NCBI GenBank assembly: GCA_034770075.1
Contig: CM068383.1
Span: 7,901,778 to 7,965,777 of the forward strand
DNA length: 64,000 nucleotides
Origin: Aralia elata
Lineage: Eukaryota; Streptophyta; Magnoliopsida; Apiales; Araliaceae
Direction of reading: 5' to 3'
The stretch's first letter is position 1. The number at the start of each line of letters is the position of its first letter. Of the stretch, positions 46,059 to 58,090 are shown one piece after another. The position numbers were made by a program, and so were the translations under genes. The notes beneath the pieces were generated by a model, which was given only the letters and a program-made list of their open reading frames with translations, was not told the DNA's origin and made no database searches.

Positions 46059-46615
46059 ATTTTAGTCCGTTATTACTATTTGTATCATCAATTTGAAGAT
46101 CTATTCCAAAATAATGGATTTTGATATTAAAAAAATGTTAATATTCAGCAATTCTCCAATGGGATCTCAAATTAACTTATTAATTAGGTTGATTTGCTTC
46201 AATTAATCTAGTTTTTCTTTGATTATATATGTGTTAAGTCATTTCCAATCACAAAATCTTTCTAAAACTGAATTTTAAGAACCTTGTGTAATCCATCGTG
46301 GAGTTGGGCTGGTTTTCTTTTTCCAAAATGAAATTCATGGAGAAATTTTGTTAAAGGGTATTTTTAGGTAAATAGGAGTGATTAAAATGGTTATATTGAT
46401 AATTTTATTTCCCACATCTTATCATTTAAGTCTTCTTCATGCGTTTTATGGAGAGTATCTTACCCTCGCCGTTAGTATGGATAGAAAAAATAACAATTTC
46501 ATTTAGCCTCACAATTACAGATATTTAAGTGTTAATTTTTAAAACACCAGTGGTGATGTGCAAACATGTGTACACGCCATGTGATGTGAAATTCACCGTT
46601 AGTACGATATTTTTT
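46059..46615. other. Intergenic DNA
   Basis: I see no gene or repeat. Confidence 0.4.
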
Positions 46616-46804
46616 TTATCCAGTTCTTTAATTAATCCTGAAAAAAACAAACATAACATGAGATTATTTTAAGTTATCTCATGAATAATCCCATGAAAAA
46701 CAAACATGTGACTAGGATTATTTAATCCTAGGATTAATAGTCTTGGGATTATAATCCATGAGATTATAATCCCGGGATTATAATCCTTGCAAACAAACAT
46801 AGCC
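46616..46804. mobile_element. MITE-like element with repeated GGATTATAATCC words
   Basis: It is dense in short inverted words (AATCCTAGGATTAA, GATTATAATCCCGGGATTATAATCC) and ends GCAAACAAACATAGCC. Another AACAAACAT lies at about 46648. It is typical of a small non-autonomous DNA transposon able to fold back. Borders are approximate and no target duplication was established. Confidence 0.45.
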
Positions 46805-46937
46805 TATGTGTCTTGAATGGTACGTATTATATGTTGATTGACTATTTTGCCTCTTAAAAATGCAAAATTTTAAATATTAGCTTTTATATTTTAAAATTGT
46901 GTGAACATGATCGGACAATTTTGCAGTTTACTCAAAA

Positions 46938-47195
46938 TACTCCCTCTATTACGCAAATTCATATGTAAAATCTTAGAATTTAAAATAAATTTGAATTTAT
47001 TTAAGTTTTAAAAGCAACAAAAAGTGTAATTAGTACTCTTATTAGTTTTTTTATTCTTTTTTTCTTACAATTTTCACAATTTTATTGATAAAAAATTTAA
47101 TTAATAACTGATTAAATCGATTTGAATTCAAAATTATCACAAATTGACTTCAAAAAGTCAAAAAAACTACTTATTTTGTAGAACAAATGGTGTAA
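46938..47195. mobile_element. Degenerate Stowaway-like MITE
   Basis: The left end TACTCCCTCTATTACGCAAA resembles the Stowaway terminus (TA plus CTCCCTC). The right end (TTATTTTGTAGAACAAATGG) is decayed. About 260 bp with an AT-rich interior. Confidence 0.4.
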
Positions 47196-47990
47196 AATAA
47201 TTCAATTATTTAATGTTTATGAACTTATGTTACTATCCAAAAACAAAAGGCTTACACAATCTAGAGAAGTTAGAAGAAACATGTAATGGGAATTAAGGAG
47301 CGAAATCCAATATGACATGACAATTAATTTAGTAAAAGCAAATGTAACTTTATTTTTTCATAAAACGAATATTATTTTGAAATGAAAGAAGAAAATTTTA
47401 CATAACAAGGAACCTACATTTGGCTTGCCGATTTTAAAAAATAAAAATTGAAACTACTATATTTTAGAACATAGGAAAAGAATAAATAATAAATATCGAA
47501 TTTCACGTGCTAGATACAAAAATCGTGCAAATATGCATCTGATTGATTAATTTAAATGAAACTCAAGCCGTTAATCATACAGTACCTTTCCACTTAGATA
47601 TTTTATATTCCAGATATCCAGAAGAGGAATTTTATTCATTCAAAAAGTGATGGCTTCCTTTTACTAATGAAACAGTTTAAATTTTTTTATATTTCAAACT
47701 GTAATTATTTAGGGAGTAACTCTCAATTTACGCATGCAAAATGGAAACAATGACGAAGGGCTGCATCCCAATAATTAAATAGTAGATGAAAGGGAATGAG
47801 AATTAAAATCTTTAGTGAAAAGAAAGTGAATGAAGTACATTTGTTCCTTCCCTTCTTTTGTTTACGAGTGTGAAAGGTTTAAAAAAGAGAGTAAATTAAA
47901 GTTTTTTATTCGACACCCTTGTCCCACATGTAACATGTAGAATATTTAAATGTGTATGTAGGGATTTAAGTTGCTAAAATTAATACTTTC
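47196..47990. other. Intergenic DNA
   Basis: AT-rich, no gene or structured repeat recognised. Confidence 0.4.
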
Positions 47991-47998
47991 AATCATGA

Positions 47999-48448
47999 CA
48001 TGGACGAGACCAACAACTCATGTCGGGAGGGGCCAAAATATTTATGAAAAAATATATTATTAATTAAATAATTAATTACCTTTGTAAGTATACAAAAATA
48101 TATTTTTAATAAAAGTGTTATATATATACACACACACATTTATGATATTTTTAAATTTAAAACCAAAATAAATTTAATTAATTTTAAACAAATAATTACA
48201 AAAATTATAAACTAACTTTATTAATTACAAGATTTATTGTTATTAAAAGTTAGAAATTTAAAAACATCTCAGATTTAATAAAAATAAATCAAAATTAATT
48301 TTATATTTTAAAATGGATATTAAATATATCAATGAATTTTGATAGAATTATGAGTAAAATTAATAAAAAATTTAGGGGTATAAATAAAAGTACTGAAAAA
48401 TTAGACCGGACCATGGCCGCCCCCGGTCATGTCTTAGGTCCGTCACTG
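47999..48448. mobile_element. Non-autonomous hAT-like element
   Basis: The left end CATGGACGAGACC and the right end, read inward on the complementary strand, CAGTGACGGACC, are imperfect terminal inverted repeats. The next stretch (TCATGTCGGGAGGGGCC against GACATGACCGGGGGC) is also inverted. AATCATGA before and GATTATGA after match at 6 of 8 bases, the right length for a hAT duplication. A parallel uninterrupted sequence (ACTTTCAGTTATAATC at about 48600) looks like the empty site. Confidence 0.5.
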
Positions 48449-48450
48449 GA

Positions 48451-48703
48451 TTATGACTTTTTGGGTGAACATGTAGTGACTAAGATGATTTAAGAAGATA
48501 TTATTGAGACATCACATTGGGCCTTGTTATGTATGCCTATGTGTTTTGCCTGACAGGGACTTCATGTATTTTAAGTGGAAAAAATGTGGGATATTATTAA
48601 TACTTTCAGTTATAATCTTTTGAGTGAGTCTGTGGACTAATGATGACTAAGACGACTCAAAAAGATATTATTGAGACATCACATTAGGTCTTATTATGTT
48701 ATG
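48451..48703 (+). repeat. Local duplication, period about 160 bp
   Basis: AAGATATTATTGAGACATCACATT recurs at about 48498 and 48660 with matching flanks (GACTAAGA and GTCTTATTATG-like). It is an old direct duplication. Confidence 0.55.
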
Positions 48704-49157
48704 ATTTGATTTGGACTCGAGATTTGACCCGAATTCTTACAACTGTTATAACTTTGAAGTAAGATCCTTCACGTTAATAAATACAGGAGTAAATAAAAGT
48801 TTGATCTTTGTTTTTTAAGGCTAATATATATTAATATTGAAGAAAATTGCACTAAACTTATTTTATTTTACACTAACATCCTTTGAAATTTTGAAAAGTA
48901 ATTAGGAGTTATTTTCTACCATTTTCACTATTTTTACACTTAAAAGACTTACAAACATGGAATGTATTAATTAAGTTGAATTTTTTTGAAAGTATTAAGT
49001 GTATATATGCTATTTCTACAATTTCCACTATTTGTTTCCTTTAACAAACCAACACATGGCTATGCAAGCTCCAAATTGGACAGCAAGGAAAAGTTCCATA
49101 TCAATTACAAATGTAATATAATGTGGGTAGATATAGGACTTAATCTTTTCTTTTATA
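48704..49157. other. Intergenic DNA
   Basis: No gene was recognised. Short frames here show no family features. Confidence 0.4.
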
Positions 49158-49364
49158 TTAGGTTTGGATTGGTGGAATAGGAGGGAGAATGGAATGACTC
49201 ATTCCTATAGAATGAAAAAATATTGTGTTTGGTTGTGATTGAAATGAAAAAAATTGTGTTTCCTTCCTTGAAGGAGGGAGAGCATATGGAATAACTCATT
49301 CCAACTAGAATGAAATCATTCATTCCACTCTTCATTCTATTTCTTCAATCTAAATGTAGCATTA
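49158..49364. mobile_element. MITE-like fragment with GGAATGAnTCATTCC words
   Basis: GGAATGACTCATTCCTATAGAATG and similar inverted words are repeated, and the block starts TTAGGTTTGGATTGG and ends CAATCTAAATGTAGC (imperfectly inverted). The structure is foldback; the family is not certain. Confidence 0.4.
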
Positions 49365-49471
49365 GATAATTAACTTTTCATAGTGAATTAAAGAGACTAA
49401 AATTTGTATAATTAGTGTTTTCATTAAAAACCACACTTAAAGTGCATAATTACGAGTGGTCTTTTCTAATT

Positions 49472-50005
49472 TTCTGTCGAGCAGTAAATGTTACTCTATG
49501 ATTTAAGGCGAAATAAAGGTACTTTCAAAACATTTTCACGTTTCAGGTTGGTTTTTTTTTTTAACTGTGAATCCTCTTTTCAATCTATATCCATATACAT
49601 ATATAATAAAGCAAAATTTAGTTTTTTTGTCATAATCTTTAATATGAGATTAGAATTTAACTATTATTAAAATACTTTATAAAGTCTCCTTAATTTTATT
49701 TTTTATTTATTTTAAATAAACTTAATTTAACTGCAATTAAATTTTCTGTTGAGCAGTAAATGTTAGTCCATGATTTAAGGTGAAATAAAAGTACTTTCAA
49801 AACATTTTCACTTTTCAGGTTGGTTATTTTTTTTAACTGTGAGTCCTCTTTTCAATCTATATCTATATACATATATAATAGGGCAAAACTTAATTTTTTG
49901 GTCTTGATATTTGGTATGAGATTATAATTTTACTACTATTAAAATACTTTGTAAAGTCTCCTTAATTTTATTTTTTATTTATTTTAAATAGACTTAATTT
50001 AATTA
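49472..50005 (+). repeat. Tandem duplication of about 268 bp
   Basis: GAGCAGTAAATGTTA occurs at about 49481 and 49750, followed by colinear sequence in both copies to AAAATACTTT.TAAAGTCTCC and TTTTATTTATTTTAAATA. A handful of substitutions separate the copies, so the event is moderately recent. Confidence 0.85.
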
Positions 50006-50865
50006 TAATTAAAACACTTTCCTTGCACATGATTATTTGGTAGTAAATGACGATTCAACAAATTACTTTTTAACTACTAATCCATTCAATATTATTGGCA
50101 CATAAGGAGTAACTTATTATATTACAATAATTTTATTTCTAAACAATTATATACCAAAAAATATATTAAAAAAATGAGAAAATAATAATACATATTAAAA
50201 AATATAATATATATTGTAAAATATATTAATGATTAAACTTTAGCTACTAATTTTATTTCAGATAGGAGATCTTTAGTTAATTAATGTTAAAACAAATTCT
50301 CACTCGAATATCAGTTATTAAAATTTAGTTACATTTTAAAACTAAAAAGTATGATGATAATTTATTATTCTACAATAATTTTATTTCATTTAGAATTCCT
50401 TAACCACCAAGTTTAGCCTTTTCGGTTCTATTCATTTATGAACTCGAAAAAACTATATATAAATTCGAAAGATTGAAAAAAAAACTAAATATTAAATTTA
50501 AAAATTACATAAAAATTAAATATTAAATTTAAAAATAAATTACTAGCACTCAATTGAGAGTCTTTAATAATTATTTATTTGAGCAGCATTTGTAGTCATT
50601 TTAATAATAATAATAGCCAGTTAAAATGAAATTCAAGAAAAATATTTTATAATCATCCTATATAGAACAAACAAAAGTTTTAATTTCTTTTATTAAAAAA
50701 AAATAAACTCATGCTTCACACGGGACACTTAGCTAGGTTGACCAAATAGGAAAAACACAAAAAATTACCAAACACATTTTCTAGTGTATTTTAATTTTGA
50801 AAATAAAACATTTAATTAATTATTGTTCATGCTATATCCAAAGTTCAAATATACATGTTTTAGCC
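50006..50865. other. Very AT-rich intergenic DNA
   Basis: I see nothing beyond simple AT-rich sequence. Confidence 0.4.
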
Positions 50866-51105
50866 TAGTGATTAAGATTGAGGTATTGAGTTTCATGTTC
50901 AATTCTCACGGCAGGTGAGTTTATTTTCTTCTTTATGGAAGATTGTTTCCTCTTTATGTGACACTTATTTGTGGGTTTGTATTTTCCTCTTTTATGAGGT
51001 TTGATTGATTATTGATATTGTAACAATGATTATATACTTGATTATAAATTTATATTGTACTCCTCAAAATAGGACTTTCAAAAAAAATAAAATAAAAAAT
51101 TAACT
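50866..51105 (+). mobile_element. tRNA-derived SINE
   Basis: TAGCCTAGTGATTAAG (A-box like) and, about 30 bp later, TGTTCAATTCTC (B-box like) form an internal RNA polymerase III promoter. A body of about 180 bp and an A-rich tail (CAAAAAAAATAAAATAAAAAA) follow. Target duplications were not resolved. SINEs depend on LINE enzymes to move. Confidence 0.6.
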
Positions 51106-52404
51106 ATTTGTAAAAATCAATACATCATATATTCACTGTGATCATTACAAAGTTCATGATATTAGTACTAAAATCATGGTTTGGAGTTTTGAAATTTTTG
51201 ATACATTTACTTGATTATCAATTAAATAGTCATTTTAATCATAAATTAATGTCGATTAATTAAGACAAATAAAAGAGGATGGATGGATAATAATTTTCAA
51301 GAGATTATAAAACAATACTCCCTCTAACAATTTTATGTGGCCATTTATCTTAGTGTTTTCTTAATATGGATTTCAAGACGTAACAAAGTACTTATAAACT
51401 ACTATATGATATTTAAATATAGTTAATTTTCTATATTTTTTTAATTAAAAATATAATATAATTCTGTTACGACATGTTTAAAAACGTACAAAAATTTAAT
51501 CTTATAGTTTTCGGTTATTAGGGCTGCACAGCCCGAGCAGTACATATTTTGGGCTCGATGATACAGACATTTCTCCACTTTGGAGTCTAATCAAATGAGT
51601 TTTACACCGCATTATATACAGAAAAATTGGACTTTGGTCAATTAAGAGCTCTTATCTTGACAGTCTCTTGAAAATTTGGGCAAATCTCGACTGAGTCCCC
51701 ACCTAGATACGCGAAAATTTTAGGGAGGTTGTTGATCTAACAGATGGCTATAAATACATGAAAATGAAAATTAAAACTTCTGTTACTTACCTTTTTTTTT
51801 AGGTACGCTTAAATTCCTAAATCCTCCATAATTGACTAATGACTTTTATCATTTAAGAAGAATTCAAAGACAATCCCTCTGCATGTTCGTTAGTCTTAGG
51901 TCTTTCGGAACACCTATTATCCGGTGATAAAAAAATGAATATTAAAATTATCATTAATATAAATTATAAAATAAATCTTACCCATCAGAATCAGAAGATC
52001 CGTGTTATATGCCATTTAGTAAGACTTTCATATAATATATAAGAATTTTTTTTTTGAAGGATATTTTCCAAATATTAGTATGTATGGTATGCCAATGATC
52101 TTTATTAGGTTCTAATATGGAGACAAATGGTCGTATTTTTAATAAAAAAAATTATTTACTTATTATATTTTTATTTACCTGTGTATATATATTCGCCAAA
52201 ATATACTCTATTTTGTTCAAATAGAACCAACAACATTGAAAATTTTACCTACATTGGGCCATAGTAACTGATGACTTGTATGCGTTACGCTTATATTTTT
52301 TTTAGGTGCATTGCACTTTATCCTATATAGCCTGACCTAACTCAGCCCCAAAGTCATTTTACCTGATATTTTGAATTCAACTCCATTCGACTTGAATTAT
52401 TAAC
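51106..52404. other. Intergenic DNA
   Basis: No gene. ATACTCCCTCTAACAATTTTATGTGG at about 51325 resembles one Stowaway terminus, with no clear partner end. The rest is unassigned. Confidence 0.4.
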
Positions 52405-52502
52405 ATTTGTACTTGAAAGGAGGACAACTGTGTATTTTATGATCAGTCATTGTTAATAGTTGTACTTGAAAGGAGGGACAAATGTGTTTTATGATCAGTC
52501 AT
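52405..52502 (+). repeat. Direct duplication of about 50 bp
   Basis: TTGTACTTGAAAGGAGG, then ATTTTATGATCAGTCAT-like sequence, is present twice in succession. Confidence 0.7.
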
Positions 52503-52950
52503 AGAGAAACGGATACTCAAATCAACAAAAATTTCCTCCAATACTCAAAAACAAACTCAAGTGGTCCTCAAAATTACTATCTAATAAGCTCTACTCATAA
52601 ATTAATTCCACATAGAATAGACTAATCAATTACTAACAAAGGTGAAAAGAACAGATTATGTATAGGTATAATCTCACTACTACATAACATAAGAATTTCA
52701 AACCACCAATTTTTAGTGAAATTTATATGCACAAGTGTACATCAAAGCTTGCTAATTAAACTACAAAAGATAACGTCCATAAAAATAATTAAGAAAGTGG
52801 TTTAAGGAATATAAACAAACAATTATAACGAATTGAGGGTCAACTTATTAAATGCAGCAAATGATCGCTTTCTCTTGTCCTGTGTAATTGCATGAAAGAA
52901 AGTGTCCTATTCATTCATCTATTATGTTTGAATATGAAGTATCTGTATAG
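52503..52950. other. Intergenic DNA
   Basis: No feature recognised. Confidence 0.4.
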
Positions 52951-52954
52951 TACA

Positions 52955-53050
52955 TCTTTTTTTTATTGGCAAAATAAATTTCATTACGCAAAACAAAATT
53001 ATGAAGTGGCAAATTCATAAGCTCTGGATAGGGCCACGGGCAATACACCA
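52955..53050 (-). mobile_element. Possible 3' tail of a LINE
   Basis: On the minus strand a short coding-like segment (VALSRAYEFATS then stop) is followed by TTGCCAATAAAAAAAAG. This is the arrangement of a LINE 3' end with its A tail. It is too short for a firm call. Confidence 0.25.
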
Positions 53051-53924
53051 AAAGAAAAATGAAAAATCCAAACTAAGCATGAACACCTAATAACATAAGT
53101 TCATTGTGTTGTATAGAACAACATAAAGATCCAAGAAAATGAACAAGTAAAATCTAATTGGAAGATTTTCTCCAACAAAAACCGTCTTGTCATTTCCTAT
53201 GTGGTATGGTTGATGGCCCCGAGTGCCACACATGGGGAACACTAGATAAAACATGATAAATTTGTTTAAAAGATTATATTGATTGGAGAATAGGACGACT
53301 AGCTTTAAGTAACTAAATATAGGACTAAATTTACTCATCTAGTTGTTTGGATACTCTAAAAGTTTAATGGTTGAGAAATATAATCAACAATGCATATTAT
53401 ACTTTTGACCAAACAAATTCCATCTTGTTTGATCCATCATGCGCAGTAGAAATATAATGACATTATAAACTGACAAAGGATTATAACATACTCAAAATGC
53501 TTTGAACATATGATATCAAGAAAACACAAGATCTCTTAGAAATCTAATACACTAGCCAAGACATATATATGATACTTGGTAGATAACAAACATATGAGAT
53601 CTTGGCATTAACTTTCTTCATCAATCCATGTGTTATATGGGGGCGCTAATTCATACCAAATGGTATATATTAATCTAGTTTTGACCATTATATTTAAACC
53701 ATTCATTTATAAATTTTACGTCGATCACAATTTTTTTTTAAAAAAAATAGGGGATTGTATTTTTAAATATGACCGTCAAATTTTATAGCCATCATTTATT
53801 ATAAATCACCTCCCATATATGTGTGTATATATATTGTATTCTTGAGCTATAATTTATTTGTCGTTCAAGGAAACTTATTTGTTATTCTAGCTAAGCAACA
53901 AATTGTTAGTAAAAAGTAAATTTT
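53051..53924. other. Intergenic DNA
   Basis: No gene was recognised. A short minus-strand frame at 53087-53338 shows no family features. Confidence 0.4.
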
Positions 53925-54675
53925 TTGCTCCACACAGTTCAAGAGAATATTCTCTTGAACCGTGTGCTTAGCATGTGTCCTAAAGACACATGTTAAGAAA
54001 TTCCTATATATATATAATAAGGAAAATAGAAATATAATATAAGACATACATTAGTTAAACTTAACTACAAAGTGTTATAAAAATAATATAGTGTTTTGGT
54101 CATGTTATACTATTACCAATAAAAAAATGACAATTTTTTTTATGGTATATAAACGTTTTGTGGAATATAGGAATCTTGTTCTTAATCAACTTCATTGATG
54201 ATTTTTCTTTTTTCCTTTTGTAAGAAGCACTATAAGCAATGCAAAAAGAGTTCTCTTAACATGTGCCCTAAAATGTTATAAAAATAACATAGTGTTATAA
54301 AATGTTATAAAAATAATATAGTGTTTTGGTCATGTTATACTATTACCAATAAAAAATGACAATTTTTTTATGGTATATAAACGTTTTGTGGAATATAGGA
54401 ATCTTGTTCTTAATCAACTTCATTGATGAGTTTTCTTTTTTCCTTTTGTAAGAAGCATTATAAGCAATGCAAAAAGAGTCCTCTTAACATGTGTTCGAAG
54501 GGCATATGTTAAGCACACAATTCAAGAGTATATTCTATTGAACTGTGTGCATATTCCTTTGAACTTGGTGCAAATGCAGAAATCAAGGGAATATGCACAC
54601 AGTTCAAAAAAATATACTCTTAAATTGTGTGTTTAGCATGTGCCCTTAGAGCACATGTTAAGAAATTCCAAAAAT
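53925..54675. repeat. Composite of foldback ends and a tandem duplication
   Basis: A palindrome-rich block (CACACAGTTCAAGAGAATAT then its complement, and AACATGTGTC-type words) at about 53928-54003 recurs at about 54596-54671 as a direct repeat. Between them a unit of about 230 bp is tandemly duplicated (54069-54290 and 54299-54505; both hold GTGTTTTGGTCATGTTATAC and CGTTTTGTGGAATATAGG). It resembles a MITE family that inserted more than once and then duplicated. Confidence 0.65.
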
Positions 54676-55227
54676 ATAATATAAACCGAAGCCTGCTCAA
54701 ACTTCCAGGTGATCAGAATTCACTCTCTTTTTCATCACCAATGGAAGATTGGGTGAAATACACAACTTGCAGAATCTGCACATGGATAACTGTACCAATG
54801 TAGCTAATCAATAATCCACTCTCAAGAAAATAACAGTACTAACTGCCACTTTCTTTTGTTTCTCTTCTAAAAACCCCTTTGATCTAAAGGAGAGAGAGAC
54901 ACATATAGAGAGAGAAAGAGAGAGAGGACAGAGAAAGAAGGGGAAGAGAGAGAGAGAGAGAGAGAGAATGTGATGAACATGTATAAGACTATAAAAAAGA
55001 ATCATCCCTGTACGTAGACAACTCATTAACTCAATGAACATCACATACCAAAAATATGATATACATTTAGATTAACCAAGAAACTGTAGGTATTCATGTT
55101 TTATGTGGTAACTTTGATTTTCATATAACCATCTTTTTAACTTTATATTCAAGGTCAGTGTTGATATCGAGGTGATTTTTAGCTCTATAATTTGGTTTAT
55201 TATTTTTTTTTATATTGACAATTGATG
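54676..55227. other. Intergenic DNA with a GA microsatellite
   Basis: A GA-rich run lies at about 54889-54966. No protein gene is recognised. The frame overlapping it is low-complexity. Confidence 0.45.
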
Positions 55228-55350
55228 TTATTAGAACAAAAATGAGGATATCCGAAAAAAATATATTAATTTAATGATATTTATATAATTATTACAATAA
55301 TATATAATATTTTAAATGACATTTATTACTCTAACAATATAATTTTTATT
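55228..55350 (-). repeat. Dispersed AT-rich repeat, reverse copy
   Basis: TTTATATAATTATTACAATAA and ATGACATTTATTACTCTAACAATATAA match, in reverse, the family seen at 428-520 and 62771-62962. Confidence 0.4.
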
Positions 55351-56214
55351 TTAATTGGATCAACCGTCATTTTATTCTCTCTCTCTCTATATATATACAC
55401 ACACAAACAAATTTCACTTGGAAAAGAAATGTAGGTAAAACGGAAGGACATATTATAACTTTTGTGATTTTAAAGAAAATTTAGTTGATCAACGTATATA
55501 TCACAAAGTCAGTGAGAGAGTTTATTATTCCACAAAGTTACTAAGAGCAAATATATTATTTGTTTGACATAAAAGATCTTAGAGACATATCTATCTTTTG
55601 TTCTTGGGCATTCATAGAGATTATTCACATTGTTTGTTGAGTCTTCCCATATTGATCGTATTTGTAAATATTCAATATGCTGAATTGTAAATCTGAGAAT
55701 ATTTTGATATTTTAAAGGTGATAACTGAATGTAAAACAATTTTAAGGGGAAGCCATAAGAACAGTACCATATGATAGTTCTATATGAGCATCTAGTATGC
55801 TCGAGTGTCTACTAAGACATACATTGTTTTTGCAGCGAGTCTTCTTGACAATATCGGTCGAACCATAGTAACGATCAGAGGATGCTGCCAAGAAAAAGGT
55901 TTTATGGTATTTAAGTGTGACAAGAGATTTCGTGCTGATATACATGCAAGTAGAGTTAATTAGTATAATTTTTACTTTATTAGCAATACGGTTAAACTAA
56001 AGTTCACATCAAACTTTACATTTTTTATATGCAACTTTATTAGAATTCTAAACCTAATCTATGACAACTCTGATACCAATTATGATGAATTTAGCATAAT
56101 TGATCTCTTCTACACGAACAAGATACTACTCCATCGATGCTCTAGATGTTGGCTCGATGAGAAACTCTCAACAAACTTGTTGCTATTATGTAATCTTTTA
56201 GCTTGTAGGATTAA
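55351..56214. other. Unassigned DNA, possible Copia remnant
   Basis: CTCTGATACCA at 56068-56078 would, on the minus strand, be an initiator-tRNA-Met primer site (TGGTATCAGAG), but no partner LTR or coding domain is visible. There is a CT/TA/CA microsatellite at about 55376-55408. Confidence 0.3.
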
Positions 56215-56232
56215 AAGAGATGACCTAGTTCG

Positions 56233-56272
<40 letters not shown>

Positions 56273-56650
56273 GTATATATATGTATATATATACATATAT
56301 ATACGTAATACACTAAAGACCAATCGATTAACTTGATTTTATATAAATATAATTAATATTATCCTACAAAATAATATTAAATTATTGGCAGTAAAAAAAT
56401 ATAGTGACACCACTTACGGATCTATATATAGGAATTAAATATGTTTGTAAAATCGAATTTGTAGAAAATTACATAAAGAAATAAAATGTAAGCATATTCT
56501 TGCAATAAAAACCTTTTAGTAAATACGTAATAACATTTATACTTTTCTATATAGGAGTATGAGTATAAATATATGCGTGTGTGTGTGTGTATATATATAT
56601 ATATATGTATTTTTGTACGTATGTGCGTGTGTGCCTGTCACTTACAATCC
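56215..56650. repeat. TA-rich microsatellites and flanking AT-rich DNA
   Basis: TA runs lie at about 56234-56268 and GT/TA runs at 56576-56608. No gene. Confidence 0.7.
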
Positions 56651-56654
56651 GGTT

Positions 56655-57529
56655 TAAAATATTTTTGGATGGCAAAATTTGGACAAGAAGAATCCACTGC
56701 CATGGGAAAATTTTGACAACAAGGGTAATGATTGGGGTTGCAAAAAACATGGTATATAGACTATGCTTGAATAATTGAAAATAAACGTGGTGTATAGACT
56801 CTACTCGAATAATTATTCACTCATTTGCTTCAATAATTAAGAGTTACTAGTACTTCGGATCATATATAATATTTATAGAAAATTTGATTTTGATTATGAA
56901 ATCCATTATGATATTGTGGAACTAATGTGAATGCTGAAATAAAGAAATGAATTGAGTAATTTCTCATATCGCAATTTATTTTCACCCCTTATAAGGTGAT
57001 CATTCTTATGTAATACTCCTTCCATTTCACTTTAGAGAGAGAGAGATGGTCAAAAGCCACTTTTGGTTTTGTAACTTTCTTTATTTTAGAAAGTAAATCA
57101 TAATATATGTTTAATTTTTAAAACATTGAATTTATAATTGTTAAATTTTTAGACATAAAACCTTATAATTATCAGAAATTGATGTGGCAGCCATTTAAAT
57201 CCGCCATCATGTAAAGTCATATCATTTTTAAGTGATCATAAGGCTTAATGACTCAAAATTCGAATTTTTTTTAAGGTGTAATGTTACATTAAACATTGGG
57301 GTTTATTTTGTACGATTTGAAAAATTACATGATCAATCGTAGGCTTCCCATAAGCACTAAAGATCGGTAAAGTGTTTTGAGTAAAAAAGTTATGTTTCGT
57401 GTTTTGTCTTAAATTAATTTATTGAGTACTTGTTTACTAGTGATGACATAATAATTAATAGTGTGACAATAAAGTTGTGAACATTATATCATTTTATATC
57501 ACCATTAGAAAAATGAAACTCTTTTCGCG

Positions 57530-57530
<1 letters not shown>
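56655..57530 (+). repeat. Tandem duplication unit 1, segments C and A
   Basis: Segment A (about 56880-57530: ACTAATGTGAATGCT, TAATTTCTCATATC, GATCATTC, AAAAGCCACTTT, CATGTAAAGTC, GTGATGACATAATAA) is colinear with 61093-61800. Segment C (about 56655-56870, with TTGAATAATTATTCA and TTCCAATAATTA-like words) resembles 62283-62445. Unit 1 is interrupted after CGCGGAATA by microsatellite, MITEs and a solo LTR, and resumes at about 60765. Confidence 0.7.

Positions 57531-57534
<4 letters not shown>

Positions 57535-57600
<66 letters not shown>
57535..57600. repeat. TA microsatellite
   Basis: It is about 30 TA repeats ending in a GA run. It is a landing site for the adjacent foldback elements. Confidence 0.9.
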
Positions 57601-57604
<4 letters not shown>

Positions 57605-57609
57605 ACGGA

Positions 57610-57837
57610 TCAAGAACATACCCTCTTAAATGACATACCAAGCATACCCCCTTTAGCGATGGACCGGACGACGGTTTGGTCCGTCGCTAAGAATTTAACG
57701 ACGGATAACTTTTAGCGACGGACCCGTCGCTAAAAGTTAGAGCGACGGACCGGACTTATGGCAACAGACCAAACCGTCGCCTGGTCCGTCGCTAAAGGGG
57801 GTATGCTTGGTATGTTATTTAAGGGGTATGCTCTTGA
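57610..57837. mobile_element. Foldback MITE 1 in TA microsatellite
   Basis: This is 228 bp with terminal inverted repeats of about 50 bp (TCAAGA.CATACCC, then CATACCAAGCATACCCCCTTT, in both ends). The interior is GC-richer and built from GACGG/CCGTC words that also pair. It is flanked on both sides by TA repeats, so the target duplication cannot be delimited. Confidence 0.78.
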
Positions 57838-57862
57838 AATGTAATATATATATATATATATA

Positions 57863-58046
57863 TAGGACAATATGTAGGTGCACAGCTGTGCACTACACAG
57901 TAGGGCTATGGCGACGGTTTTTTGGGTTATGCTGACGGTACTACCGCCGCCATAGGTCTATGCCGACGGTAGTACCGTCGCCATAGCCCAAAAAACCGTC
58001 GCCATAGCCCTACTGTGTAATACACAGCTGTGCACAAATATTTTTT

Positions 58047-58048
<2 letters not shown>
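57863..58048. mobile_element. Foldback MITE 2 in TA microsatellite
   Basis: This is 186 bp, nearly a complete inverted repeat. Both ends contain GTGCACAGCTGTG, then CACAGTAGGGCTATGG and CGACGGTTTTTTGGG. TA runs lie on both sides (about 57846-57862 and 58053-58086). It is a different sequence from MITE 1 with the same target preference. Confidence 0.78.

Positions 58049-58086
<38 letters not shown>

Positions 58087-58090
<4 letters not shown>

Noticed and set aside
54808..55044. Ser/Leu-rich frame over a GA run
   Set aside because: It is a low-complexity translation of a microsatellite; no gene evidence.
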